Positions 23,680 through 34,325 of a DNA stretch of 64,000 nucleotides are shown here, piece after piece (the first letter of the stretch is position 1; each line of letters begins with the position of its first letter). The notes under the pieces were generated by a model, which was given only the letters and a program-made list of their open reading frames with translations, made no database searches and had not been told where the DNA came from. The DNA lies in NCBI GenBank assembly GCA_963932465.1, contig OZ010798.1, positions 21,834,918-21,898,917 on the forward strand, given 5' to 3'. This stretch comes from Maratus speciosus. Taxonomy: Eukaryota > Arthropoda > Arachnida > Araneae > Salticidae. The position numbers and the translations under genes were made by a program.

Positions 23680-23790
23680 CTATTGATTAAATAGGGCTCG
23701 TATGTCTGAAAATTGTAAAATACTGGAATATATTCTAAAAGCATGACTGGCCATAAAACATGTGGAACGTAAACCACATTTTCACTGAAT
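23680..23790 (-). CDS. Internal exon of the host gene (111 bp, YVP/FY module)
   Basis: A poly-pyrimidine TTTTTTTTTTCAG acceptor and an AATAG|GTGAGT donor on the minus strand bound 111 bp: one base, 36 codons, two bases, open in one frame. The peptide begins FSENVVYVPHVLWPVMLLEY and continues IPVFYNF. It resembles the exon at 3428-3574 in length class, phase and the YVP...FY layout. It joins in phase to 30566-30615 upstream and 3428-3574 downstream. Hydrophobic and aromatic, but not a clear membrane helix. Function unknown. Confidence 0.65.
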
Positions 23791-23898
23791 CTGAAAAAAA
23801 AAATCATAAATACATTCCGGTTACTCTAATATTTCCAACTTAAAAAAAAATAATAACACAACATAAATTTTCAACAAGATATGCGGCAAAGCAGATTG

Positions 23899-24322
23899 TT
23901 AAGGGTGTATTCCGATCCAAACTGCTTATTTTCTGATTCATTTTAAAATTCATTTTTGCTCTCAAACGCATCAAACTTGGAAATTCTCTTATTTAGAAAC
24001 TATATAATGTGCGGTGCTTCTTCATTTTTTGATAAATGCAGAAAATACTATAAAAAACGCTGTCAAAGTTGGCGTTTTGAACCGAGTTTTCCGAAGCGGG
24101 CGGTCTGGGAATGAAAAAAATGGTCATACTGAGAAAATAATTGTCTAAAAATCAAATTCTAATGAATTGAGCTGAAAATGAAATCACACGGCATGTTAAA
24201 CATGTCTTCAGAAATCACCCCAGCAAGCTTCATGTTTTTACTTTTAAAAATGAGTCTGAAAATGTCTCAGAAAATTTCGAGCTGTTGAGGGTGGAAAAAT
24301 ATTTTTTCGAATACACCCTTAA
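23899..24322 (+). mobile_element. TTAA MITE family A, copy 2
   Basis: TTAAGGGTGTATTCC and GAATACACCCTTAA ends, exact inverted termini, 424 bp. It lies about 110 bp above the acceptor of exon 23680-23790, so an element end is close to a host splice site. Confidence 0.88.
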
Positions 24323-24627
24323 AGGAATGCCTACCCAGGTGCCTAATCTTTTATAGGCGGGAAAAATTCTGAAGGAAAGAATCAATGAACCATCAGGTGA
24401 ACAAGTATTTAAAGTATTACATGATACAGCTGATGATGTAAGTATTTTTTTTTTTATAAGTATTAACCGTGTACAATTAGCTATACAATTATGTTTCTTG
24501 GTTATGTCCTCGTTACATTTTATGCTATTCTATTGCCAATTTAAAATTCATATATTACTTACTAAACCGAAATAGTTCTCCAAAGAGTCAATTATATGTT
24601 TGAATAATACCATAACTATATAAATAA

Positions 24628-25437
24628 ACTAGTCGGATGTGCCAATTCCGACAATGTGCCAATTCCGACAATTCCAAAACTTTCTTCCATCTCATGCATG
24701 TTAAGACATGAAAATTCGCAGTCACAAAAAAATATTGTAGTGCCAAAATTAAATGGCAATCTATGCCCATCGTGAGGATTCAAAAGTTATGAAATTTCGT
24801 GCATTAATTCTTGAGATAAGACTATCGCTAAAATCGTGTAAATCCTGCAAAATGCAGCATAGTAGCGCCACCTATTGGGTGATTTACTCTAAAACCTAAT
24901 CAGCAACAACTTATATCAATGTCTAACTGAATTTGAAGCTTGATGAAAAACCGTGCATTAGTTCTTGAGATAGATTTATTGTGGAAATCGTGATAAAATG
25001 CAGCATAGTACTTCGATCTGTTGGGCGATTTACACCATAAGGCAATCAGCAGCAATTCATACAAGGAATAATTGAATCTGAAGTTTGATGAAAATTCGCG
25101 CATTAGTTCTTGAGATAGAACTATTGCAGAAATCGTGAAAAATGTTGCATAGCAGCCCCAGCTGTTGGGCGATTTACACCAAAAACTTATCAACACACAA
25201 TTATATCAGGTACTAACTGAATATAAGTTTTTATTAAATTCCGTGCATTCGTTCTTGAGATAGAGCACCCACAAAATTTGGGTTTTGCGTACAGACAGAC
25301 AGACTCACAGACAGACATTTTGTAAAAACATATTTTGCGGAATCTCTGACACCTGAAACGCCTAAATCGGTCGAAAACCGGAAGTCGAAAATTTTCACGA
25401 ATCCAATATTTCCTTCTTGTAAAGACAGAAGAAAGTA
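24628..25437 (-). mobile_element. Helentron/HINE-like element, copy 1 (short)
   Basis: One end is ACTAGTCGGATG. The other is a hairpin of the type CTTCTTGTAAAGACAGAAGAAAGTA, preceded by a short GACA microsatellite (25290-25318). Between are about three ~145-bp tandem units with GTGCATTAGTTCTTGAGATAG. Only the unit near 24863 keeps the intact GCGCCACCTATTGGG core. See copy 2 (46124) for boundary evidence. Confidence 0.75.
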
Positions 25438-25693
25438 ATAACAACCATCAAACAATATGGAATGATAATAAAGTCAATTTTAATGTATTCGCGAAAAGTG
25501 ACTCTTTATTGAAATAAAATAAAACTTTATATTCCTTCAAAATAACGCCTATCGTTTGCAATGCACTTTAAACAACGACTATAGTATCCCTAAAAACCAG
25601 GGGTAAAATCGGCCACATTTGACCATCGGGTCGTTGTAAAAAAGTTTATCAGCCAGAAATGAGTTTCAGTCCTAATTCATCCCCTCTACTTAC

Positions 25694-25732
25694 CTTATCT
25701 TGCCCCAACAGACTTCTTTCTGTTCTCGAAAA
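25694..25732 (-). other. Candidate 39-bp microexon of the host gene
   Basis: On the minus strand CTGTTTCAG and AAG|GTAAGTAG bound 39 bp. Its length keeps the phase between the exons at 30566-30615 and 23680-23790, and it is open in that frame. Such a short open stretch can arise by chance, so this is only a possibility. Confidence 0.2.
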
Positions 25733-25984
25733 CTGAAACAGCGTTTAAATGGAGAGTCACTTTGAAATTCAAACTTTCAAAACCATGTCACGAAGGATCT
25801 CGATGTGATACCGAAAAAAATCTTTGTTCGCAGTTTTCAGGAACTGTACAGTGGTTGTCAAAAATACATTTCTCTTAAAAGGTGTTTTTACGAATGAATG
25901 TAAAGCAATTTTCCTGGTTTAAGTTTAAATACAAGTAATATAAAAATTTTGTTTTTAAAGTCAATTTCTACTTAGGTCATCAAA

Positions 25985-26190
25985 GAAAAATTTAATATAA
26001 TCCCTTAAGCTAATATTAGTTTTTGTTGCATTAAAATATCTCAATTTGTTGATTTTCTATAAGCAAGTAGGTTTACAATGGAAGTCTATGGGAATTTTGC
26101 GAAATATTAGAGATATTGCCAAGTTGGCGACAATCTTGGCGGTATTTGGCGAAAGAACAGGGTCACCCTACGGTAACCCCCTTATAGATA
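25985..26190 (-). repeat. TTGGCGA-type repeat, copy 1
   Basis: Shares CTAATATTAGTTTTTGTTGCA, GTTTACAATGGAAGTCTATGGG and several (T)TTGGCGA boxes, in inverse order, with 55785-56050. The third relative is at 60465-60720. Class unknown. Confidence 0.6.
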
Positions 26191-26395
26191 TGAAGATGCA
26201 TTAAATGCTTCAATAACCAATGGCGGCCATTTTGTCTCCAATGTAAAACTAAAATTAATTAACTAAAATTTAATGAATGAATTAATATTTGAAAAAACTG
26301 TATTAACATCAATTGCCATCCAGTACAAGTTTAAAAAAAATTATTTCAACTTGATAGGATGAATAATAAGTATTTTATGAACGATTGAAAATTTG

Positions 26396-26428
26396 AACAA
26401 AATAAATAAATAAATAAATAAATAAATA
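26396..26428. repeat. (AAAT)n microsatellite
   Basis: About seven AAAT units. Confidence 0.8.
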
Positions 26429-26463
26429 TAAGGAGAGTGTGAACTAATAGTAGGAATTGAAAA

Positions 26464-27107
26464 AGTTTATAAATATATTTATCGGGTTTTATTGCTATAC
26501 CTTGTATGTATAGAATGTGATATTTCGGTGACATTCCGCATGATACCATCCTATACAAATATTTTATACAATAGTTGTAGTATACAAAGTACGAATATAG
26601 TACAACTATAAAATATAGTATACAATCCGATTGTTAATTGACAATTTTACCAATGATATTATCGTATCATACATTTATCAAAATATTTACACGGAATAAT
26701 ATTGTTATAAATATATTTATCGAGTTTTATTGCTATACCTTGCATGTATAGAAAGTGATATTCCGGTGACATTCCGCCAGAAACCATTATGTACAAATAT
26801 TTTATACTAATAGTTGTAGTATATAAAATACGAACATAGTATAACTATATAATATAGTATACAATCCAATTATTGATTAATGATTATCTCGATGATATTA
26901 TCGTATCATACATTTATCAATATATTTACACAGAATAAGATATATTTATCGGGTTTTATTACTATACCTTGTATGTATAGAATGTGTTATTCCGGTGACA
27001 TTCCGCATGATACCATTATATACAAATATTTTATACTAATAGTTGTAGTATACAAAATACGAATATAGTATAACTTTACAATATAGTATACAATCCAATT
27101 ATTGATT
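26464..27107 (+). repeat. Three tandem copies of a ~232-bp unit
   Basis: The motif TATATTTATCGRGTTTTATTGC begins units near 26474, 26709 and 26942. Each contains ATTCCG and CATGATACCAT-like pieces and ends AATATAGTATACAATCC. The third unit is cut off. Units are about 90 percent alike by eye. No coding. Confidence 0.8.
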
Positions 27108-27223
27108 AAGGGAACGTTGACCTTTAAAATCAATTTTTTATTTTTTTGTAAATTTCACTTTAAATATTATTCAAGGGTACATTATATGCATTATGGCATA
27201 CAGTTAAAACAAAAAAATTATTA

Positions 27224-27256
<33 letters not shown>

Positions 27257-27370
27257 GAAAAAAAAAAGGATTTTTTCGTAATATTTTAAAACTATTCAAA
27301 AGGCTTGCAAACTGCATACCAATGAAAATCCCCAATATTTTTTTTAATCTATATAAGTTTGGTTTATATA

Positions 27371-28092
27371 TACAGTGCACTCTTGATTATCCGCGCACGT
27401 ATTATCCGGTTTGCGGATTATCCGTGCTCATTCCGGACTCACACACACACACAAAATAAAAAAATAAAACTAAAAATAAATAAACATTTTCACGCTTATC
27501 ATGCATGTAAAATCGATGTTGATGTGAATTAGAATCTTTTCAGGTTTAGATGATAGTATTGCGAAATACGTAGCGGTAAAATCGAACGCTCTGGAACCTA
27601 TTTGACGGGTAGGGTTAAAGAGGATGGGAGGGCATGTGAGCTTGGTTTCCAGTATTTGACAGATGAAGATATCGTTTCTAACTGTGTTGTTCAATCTAAT
27701 AGTGATGATAATACTGATGCAAAAGATGTACTAAATGAGGGAAATACAATTTCTCATTCTACTGCTCTACAATCTGTAGAAACTTTGTTAGACTATATTG
27801 GAGAAAGAAAATTTGATGACGGTGATATTACTGCGGTTCGTAAAGTATGTGTCGATATAAAACAAAAGATAAACAAACAGCAGAAGCAAAGATGCATTAC
27901 AGATTTTTTTAAGCAGTAAATATTAAAAGGAAAATTCCTAGTTTGATGTTATACAGCATGCAAATGTAAGTAATTTTTATGTATTTGTACTAGTGGTGAT
28001 TTTTTTCTTTAATAAAAAGGAGTTTTCGGATTATCCGATTGTCCGTTCGACCTCTCCCGGTGATTAACCCGGATAATCGGGAGTGCATTGTA
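27371..28092 (+). mobile_element. pogo/Tigger-type element, internally deleted
   Basis: TACAGTGCACTCTTGATTATCCG at the left and CGGATAATCGGGAGTGCATTGTA at the right, with TA at both ends, are typical Tigger termini (family knowledge). 722 bp, so most of the 2-3 kb autonomous element is lost. The transposase tail survives (27602-27919). A (CA)n run lies at 27440. Confidence 0.85.
27602..27919 (+). pseudogene. C-terminal remnant of a pogo/Tigger transposase
   Basis: The reading frame keeps FQYLTDEDIV, then HSTALQSVETLLDYI and QKQRCITDFF near the end. This layout (YLTDEDIV, ..ALQ..ETLL.Y.., QKQ..I.DFF) is the conserved tail of Tigger/jerky-type transposases. The helix-turn-helix and most of the DDE core are missing. 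The frame begins inside the tail, so it cannot be a working enzyme. Intact codons over 105 residues suggest fairly recent loss. Confidence 0.8.
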
Positions 28093-28192
28093 TATAAATA
28101 AAGCTGTACATCGAATTTGATATATTTGAATATAAAGGTTTAAAAAAAAAGAAAGAAAGGAAAAAAAATTAGAACCATTCCCAGACAAATTT

Positions 28193-28616
28193 TTAAGGGT
28201 GTATTCCGATCCAAACTGCTTATTTTCTGATTCATTTTAAAATTCATTTTTGCTCTCAAACGCATCAAACTTGGAAATTCTCTTATTTAGAAACTATATA
28301 ATGTGCGGTGCTTCTTAAGTTTTTGATAAATGCAGAAAATACTGTAAAAAACGCTGTTAAAGTTGGCATTTAAAACCGAATTTTCCGAAACGGGCGATCT
28401 GGGAATGAAAAAAATGGTCATACTGAGAAAATAATTGTTTAAAAATCAAATTTTAATGAATTGAGCTGAAAATGAAATCACACGGCATGTTAAACATGTC
28501 TTCAGAAATCACCCCAGCAAGTTTCGTGTTTTTACTTTTAAAAATGAGTCTGAAAATGTCTCAGAAAATTTCGAGCTGTTGAGGGTGGAAAAATATTTTT
28601 TCGAATATACCCTTAA
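28193..28616 (+). mobile_element. TTAA MITE family A, copy 3
   Basis: TTAAGGGTGTATTCC and GAATATACCCTTAA ends, 424 bp, closely similar to copies 2 and 5. Confidence 0.88.
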
Positions 28617-28654
28617 CCAAATCTACGTAAAAATCAATGTTTTGTAGACATTCA

Positions 28655-29003
28655 CTCGGGCCGAGATTTTAATTTTTTTTTCAGGCCGGGACCGATCTCG
28701 GGCCGAACTTTTAACTGCTATACGGGGCGGGGCCAATAATTTTATTCAACGGGTCAATCCGGGCTCGGGCCGAACTTTTAACTGCTATATGGGGCCGGGC
28801 CAATAATTTTTTTCTACGGGTCAGGCCGGGCTCGGGCCGAACTTTTAACTTTTTTACCGGTCCGGCCCAATATATTTTTTGTACGGGCCAGGCCGGTCTC
28901 GAGCTGAACTTTTAATTTTTGTATCGGGCCAAGCCGAATTTTTATTTTTATGAGTCGGGCCGGGATCGGACCTGGAAATTTCGGCCCGTGCAAATCTCTA
29001 AGT
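28655..29003 (+). repeat. GC-rich tandem repeat (GGGCCGGGCC, ~70-bp unit)
   Basis: About four units of the form CTCGGGCCGAACTTTTAACT..TA.GGGGCCGGGCCAATAATTTT lie in tandem. The right end is GGCCCGTGCAAATCTCTAAG. Other orientations and pieces are at 13235, 52375 and 53060. A TE of unknown class; the CCCGTGCA end may be a terminus. Confidence 0.7.
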
Positions 29004-29360
29004 CAGGGCCTGAAAACGAGGGCTTTGGGGAAACTTTATATCTCTGTGCGTTGTGATTTCGATCATCTTCAAATCACCTGGTTTCGTTTTCTATCACAAG
29101 GGACGTGCGGGTTTATGACTGCATCGATAAAGCCTATATATTCAGGGGTCTGTCCAGACTTTTGTCATAGGGTCCTGTTTTTGTAAAATTGTGAAATTTT
29201 TCTTATATTTGGGAAAATTCTAGTCATAATTTTGTGAATTTAAAACTATCGTTATATTCAAGTTCTATCCTTTATGTATAAAAAAAGCAAGTAATATGTT
29301 ATTTCATGAGTTCAACTGTTATTTTACAAGTCAGATTTTACTTATAAATGAATGAATGTG

Positions 29361-29813
29361 CACTGAGAAAAAAAATATACCGCCTTCATCTAGAAAGAAT
29401 AGATAGTCATTTTATGTATCCCTAAACTATAAATATAGCTTTCCGAGCTATGGGAATAGGGTAAACAACTAAGTTGAATAGACGAAATGATCTAGAATTT
29501 CTAGTCTCTTGTTTTCTAGGTGACGAAACTATAATGAATATTTTCAATAGCGAGAAATTATCACTTGATTTCTGGAATGGTTTCATAAACAAGAATTATA
29601 GTTACTAAAACTAATTTCTTGTCTTCGCATCTATTTGCAGGGATTTTTAAATAAGTTTGGCCACGAGAATATAGGAAAACGTTCTTTAATTCTAGTAGGA
29701 GACTCTAGAATTCTCTAGCAAATGGAACTAGAATTTATAAGGATGACATGGAACTATTTTTTCTAGAGCCACAGTTTAGATTCTAGATGTCAGAGCTATA
29801 TTCTCTCTCAGTG
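29361..29813. mobile_element. CACTG-ended MITE (CMC/Chapaev-like), TSD TGTG
   Basis: CACTGAGAAAAAAAATATA and TATATTCTCTCTCAGTG are inverted ends. TGTG stands immediately outside both (29357-29360, 29814-29817). CACTR ends with 2-4-bp duplications are known for CACTA/Chapaev elements; the assignment is inferred. The interior has many CTAGAA/TTCTAG pieces and no ORF. Confidence 0.65.
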
Positions 29814-30063
29814 TGTGAAAAGTTCAATTTGAAAGTGGGAAAATTTTGTAAAAGGTGTTATTTAAGGATTATATAATATAATATATTAAGGATAATATAA
29901 TATGTATGATAAAGATTTTTGAGAAGAGTCCTTTTTTGGAATAAAACGTTTTGTGAAGGGTCGTGTTTTCAGATTAAAAAAAAAAAATGTGAAGGGTCTT
30001 TTAAGGGACCTAGAATTTTCCTAAACAGATCCATCCCTGATATTATTTTATTATTTTATTTTA

Positions 30064-30064
<1 letters not shown>

Positions 30065-30098
<34 letters not shown>
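30065..30098. repeat. Long poly-T, with a second poly-A run at 30447-30478
   Basis: More than 30 T at 30067-30098 and about 30 A at 30447-30478. The surrounding 29820-30565 is AT-rich intron without a bounded element. Confidence 0.7.
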
Positions 30099-30099
<1 letters not shown>

Positions 30100-30444
30100 A
30101 TACGAAATAGATACTATATTTAAAAAATGTCTTCTATTTAAAACTTTCTTAATTGATATTTCATTTTTCTTTTCTCATAATTTGAACATCGAAAACACAT
30201 ATGTGAGCGATTTCATATTAATATTTAAATAAACAAACTTTAATGAATCCGTATCTAAATAAGCTCTATATCGCAGTTTTATAATACGTTTAAAAATTTC
30301 AACTTTCCCTGTAGAAGATTAATGCTAAAAAAAATATATTTTTAATTAATGTTATTTGTCCCACAATAGATTACAAAAACTATCAAAGACTATCTATATT
30401 AAATCTATACTAAAATAATCAAAACTATCATTATTGCATCATTT

Positions 30445-30480
<36 letters not shown>

Positions 30481-30565
30481 ATTATTTTATAGTGCTGTCA
30501 ATATTGCAGTTGCCGATCATTAATAATTGATTATAAAACCCGTATTTAACATAGAAAATACTTAC

Positions 30566-30615
30566 CTCATCTGAGATCCTTGGTTGTAATCATAGACAGG
30601 TTCAACAGGAGAACC
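30566..30615 (-). CDS. Short internal exon of the host gene (50 bp)
   Basis: CTATATTTAG acceptor and ATGAG|GTAAGTA donor on the minus strand. Only one frame is open: GSPVEPVYDYNQGSQM plus two bases. It enters in phase 0, matching the GAG end of 36722-36758. It leaves with AG, which the first base of 23680-23790 completes to Arg. Too short to suggest a function. Confidence 0.55.
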
Positions 30616-30744
30616 CTAAATATAGAAAAGAGGAAAAACGTCAGTCAGTAATGCAAGATTAACAACTTCCAAAAGACATATCAAAAAAGTAAAAATCCCT
30701 GTTTCAAAATGAATACCTTAATGGCACTCTAATTAATTTTCTTT

Positions 30745-30872
30745 TTAAGGCTGTTGTTCTCAAATCAAAAAGAGCAACTTTTTGACATAAGTTTTAATTT
30801 ATTTTTGTTCGGAAATGCACGGAACTAGCTAGTATTGTTGTTCAGAATGTATGTAATCTAACTGTGTTTTCC

Positions 30873-30912
<40 letters not shown>

Positions 30913-31196
30913 CAAATAGATCTTTTAGAAAATAGTGTCAAAGTGGGCGTTTAGAACCGAATTTCCGGGTGAAAGAAAAACCACTCAAGGAAGGGGGAAA
31001 AACGTCTTTGGCACGTGATCAAAATCGCTTATAACTGAATAGGTAATTTGTTGATCAAAAATTAAAAAAACAATTCGATTCCAAATCGCTTCCCTAGTCG
31101 GTCTTCGAATTTTATATCTTTCCGTTAAAAAATGAATTTGTAAATGTGTCAAAACGTTTTGCGCTTGTTGAGCGGAGCAGTTGAGGACAACCTTAA
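30745..31196 (+). mobile_element. TTAA MITE family B, copy 1
   Basis: TTAAGGCTGTTGTTCTCAAA and GTTGAGGACAACCTTAA ends. The body is typical of family B: TGACATAAGTTTTAATTTATT, ATGCA.GGAACTAGC, a long T run (30878-30912), GTCAAAGTGGGCGTTTAGAACC, GTCAAAACGTTTTGCGCTTG, GAGCGGAGCAG. Seven copies lie in the window. Confidence 0.85.
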
Positions 31197-31641
31197 GACC
31201 TCACTTGTAGAAAATATTTTTCCTTCTCAACATTGTATTTTTCAACTATTTATGCGGAGACAAGAAACAAAATGTCAGATTAATGTCCTATATTTAGGTT
31301 CTCTATAAGCGTATGTGATATACTTTATGCCTAAAACAACCGAAAAGCGGAGGTTAAGTGGAAATATGGGTGATTTAGGGGCAAATATCTCCCATCACGG
31401 GTGTCTTCAAAATAAATTATTCCTCATTCAAAAAATGCAAATTTTTCTGGAGTATTTAACTCATTTTTGTGTGTAGAAAAATGAAATCTATATAGACATT
31501 TTAAAATTTACTTGAATCGAATAGTTTTTTTTTTTTTCGATAAATGCGATAGTTTTAGAATTACAAACGGTTGCGACAATTAAGACTTTTTCGCAACTGC
31601 CGTATGTAGAAAATTGGTTGAAAAGTGAACGCCACATTTTC

Positions 31642-32501
31642 TTAAGGCTGTTCTTTAAGAGGCTACTTCAGTCAAATGAAAAGACGCATTCTCAAATGCT
31701 AATCCTATGGAAGAAATTTATAAAGATATCTAGGTCGCATTTCAATATTTTTAAATGATTTCTTTTGCATTGAATAGTTGAGATCAATCTGTATGCAGGC
31801 CGTTTTTACCTTTTCGATTTTGATTGCAGATTTTTTTTATGAGGATGCTTTTACTTTCGAAACCGGTTCCGTAAATGAAAGTGACCTCATAAGAAATACC
31901 TGTAAACAAAATCGAAAAAGTGAATAACGGCCTTTGTACAGATCGATCTCAACTATTCAATGCAAAAGAAATCCTTCAAAAATATTGAAATGCGACCGAG
32001 ATATCTTTATAAACTTCTTCCGTAGGATTAGCATTAGCGAACGGGTCTTTTCGTTTGACTGAAGTAGCCTCTTAACTGTTCTGCTCAACAAGCGCAAAAC
32101 GTTTTGACATATTTACAAATTCCTTTTTTAACGGAAACATATAAAATTGGAAAGCCTGGCCATGGAAGCGTTTTGGAATTGAACTGTTTTTTCCCTTTTT
32201 TGATCCACCCATTACCTATTGAGTTATAAGAGAATTCGCTCCCGTGACAAACAGGTTTTTTCGCCCGCTCTTGAGGGCTCTTTCTCCCTTTGCGTGGAAA
32301 TTCGGTTCAAAACGCCCACTTTGACTCTATATTCTGAAAGATCTATTGCGTTTGCAAAAAAAAAAAAAAAAAAATTGGAAAAAACAGTTCGATGATACAG
32401 TTTCTGAACAACAACACCAGCTAGTTTCATGCATTTTCGAACAAAAATAAATTAAAACTTATGTCAGAAAGTTGCCCTTTTGGATTTGAGAACACCCTTA
32501 A
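31642..32501 (-). mobile_element. TTAA MITE family B, copy 2, split by a foldback element
   Basis: Reverse orientation: TTAAGGCTGTTC, then the insertion 31655-32075, then CTGTTCTGCTCAACAAGCGC through TTGAGAACACCCTTAA. Without the insertion it is about 443 bp, the usual family size. Confidence 0.85.
31655..32075. mobile_element. TTAA-flanked foldback element (near-perfect palindrome)
   Basis: TTAA-GAGGCTACTTCAGTC and GACTGAAGTAGCCTC-TTAA. The two ~200-bp halves are almost exact reverse complements (e.g. TTGAATAGTTGAGATC / GATCTCAACTATTCAA). It sits at GTTC(TTAA)CTG of a family B copy. Other B copies show GTTCTTAACTG at this point, so the TTAA was duplicated on insertion. Confidence 0.88.
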
Positions 32502-32818
32502 ACATCCTTTGCCTTTATAAAAAACAAAAAAGTGCTATTTGCTTTCTGAATATCTAAAAAATAATATGGAACATTTCATCAAATTTAGCATAAAAAAATG
32601 AGTTTCTCAATGTGTCAGAAAATTCGCAGTTTGAATTCTTAAATAGCGCGTTCTAAAAGGCATTTTAGGAATGATTTTTGCATTTACGTACGCTGTAAAA
32701 AACGATAGTTGTTTCTTAATCTACAAAAATGTATTATAATCCAGAACGAAAACATACAATAATCTCTTAGGAAGCATACAATAATCTCTGTAAAGCATTC
32801 CTTTAGCTTTAAGGGTGT
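32502..32818. repeat. Decayed A/B superfamily fragment
   Basis: AATGTGTCAGAAAATTCGCAG is recognisable. The rest is unassigned. Confidence 0.35.
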
Positions 32819-33797
32819 TCTCAAATCCAAAGGGGCAACTTTCTGACATAAGTTTTAATTTATTTTTGTTCGAAAATGCATGAAACTAGCTGGTGTTGTT
32901 GTTCAGGAACTATGTCATTGAGCTGTTTTTCCGTTTTCTTGCAAACGCATTAGATCTTTCAAAAAAGAATGTCAAAGTGGGCGTTTTAAACCGAATTTCG
33001 GCGCGAAAGAACACTGAAAAAATGGGTACTCAAAATTGAGTAAAAAGTACTCAATTTTAAATATGTCACATATTCAAAATAGCTCCGATCCAAATGTACT
33101 CAAAATTGAGAAACACATGTACTCATTTTTGATTCCATGGTTGTGTTCAAATATGAATCGTTATGTACTGCCCTCCTGAAGCTAAAAATTAAATTAAAAA
33201 TGTACTGACATTTATTTCCCGTTGAAAGTTACTAACAAGAAACGTTTAATTGATTATTTATTAAGAAAAATAGCAAAATTATTAACAGATACCCAAATCG
33301 AATATTTTTATGACAAGAGCATTATTTCCAAGCACTTTTAAATTATTTTAAAATACTGTGCATAATTTAATATTTACATTAATAAACATCATTTATGCCG
33401 CCATAAATGAAATAAACCATTACAGGGCACAAAATTATCGTTTTATTTGGGTTTGATAACATGTGATGTTTCAAAATTGAGAAAGCATAGGTTCATTTTT
33501 GATCAAAAAATATTCAAATCGATATGAGTACATCGATTTACTCATTTTTGAGTACTTCATTTTTTTCATTGAAGAATAACTAGTCAGCAAAGGCCGAAAA
33601 AGGTATTTGTCAAGTGATCAAAATCGCTTATAACTCGATAGATAATGGATGAATCAAAAAATGGAAAAAACAGCTCGATTTCAAATCGCTTCCATGGCCA
33701 GGCCTTCCAAGTTTATATCTTTCCGTTAAACAATGAATTTGTAAATGTGTCAAAATGTTTTGCGCTTGTTGAGCAGAGCAGTTAAGAACAGCCTTAA
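32819..33797 (+). mobile_element. TTAA MITE family B, copy 3, split by a CACTG element
   Basis: TTAAGGGTGTTCTCAAATCC and GTTAAGAACAGCCTTAA ends. The internal sequence breaks after GCGCGAAAGAA (33011) and resumes at AAGAATAAC (33572), as in uninterrupted copies (GCGCGAAAGAAGAAT). Confidence 0.85.
33012..33571. mobile_element. CACTG-ended element nested in family B
   Basis: Ends CACTGAAAAAATG and CATTTTTTTCATTG are inverted. The next layer, GTACTCAAAATTGAGTA / TACTCATTTTTGAGTAC, is also inverted. The uninterrupted site in sister copies implies a 2-bp (AA) or 3-bp (GAA) duplication, as known for CACTA-type elements. About 560 bp, no ORF. Confidence 0.7.
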
Positions 33798-33890
33798 AAA
33801 CATCCGAAAATTATTTATTTTCAAAATTTAAATAAGTATTTATAAAATAAATTTTTATTAGCTGCCGGTCATTTTCGGAAACGTTTCTGA

Positions 33891-34281
33891 TAGACCGGGA
33901 GCCGACAGCACAGACAATCACCCCATCAAGGTTCACGGCTTAAATTCCAGAATGAGTTAAAACTCGATTCGCGTATTTAAATGCAATCGGTCTGCCAAGT
34001 CCTTATCTGTGTGGAAAACACGTGAAAACCTTATTTTAGCGGTTGACTCGTAGGTTTTAAATTGTGCTTTCCTGCACCCAAAAGTATGAAAACATGGAGG
34101 ACTGGGAGCAGGAAAACGCAATGGTAAACCTAGTAGTAAAGAGCTAAAATCGGGCTTTTCCCAACCAAGATAGCTTGGCAGATCGATTGCGTTTTAATAT
34201 GCGAATCGAGTTTTAACTCATTCTGAAATTTTAGCCGTGAACTGGGTGAGTTGATTGTTTGTGCTTCATGCTCCCGGTCTA
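33891..34281. mobile_element. Foldback element family F, copy 1
   Basis: TAGACCGGGAGCCGACAGCAC and CATGCTCCCGGTCTA bound a palindrome of ~195-bp arms (GAATGAGTTAAAACTCGATTCG / CGAATCGAGTTTTAACTCATTC, each trimmed by a few bases). TGA stands just outside both ends. Related copies: 44661-45062, 56220-57316. Confidence 0.8.
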
Positions 34282-34325
34282 TGAGTAGCTTTTACACTAC
34301 AATAATCAGTTTTCTCAAATCGGAA

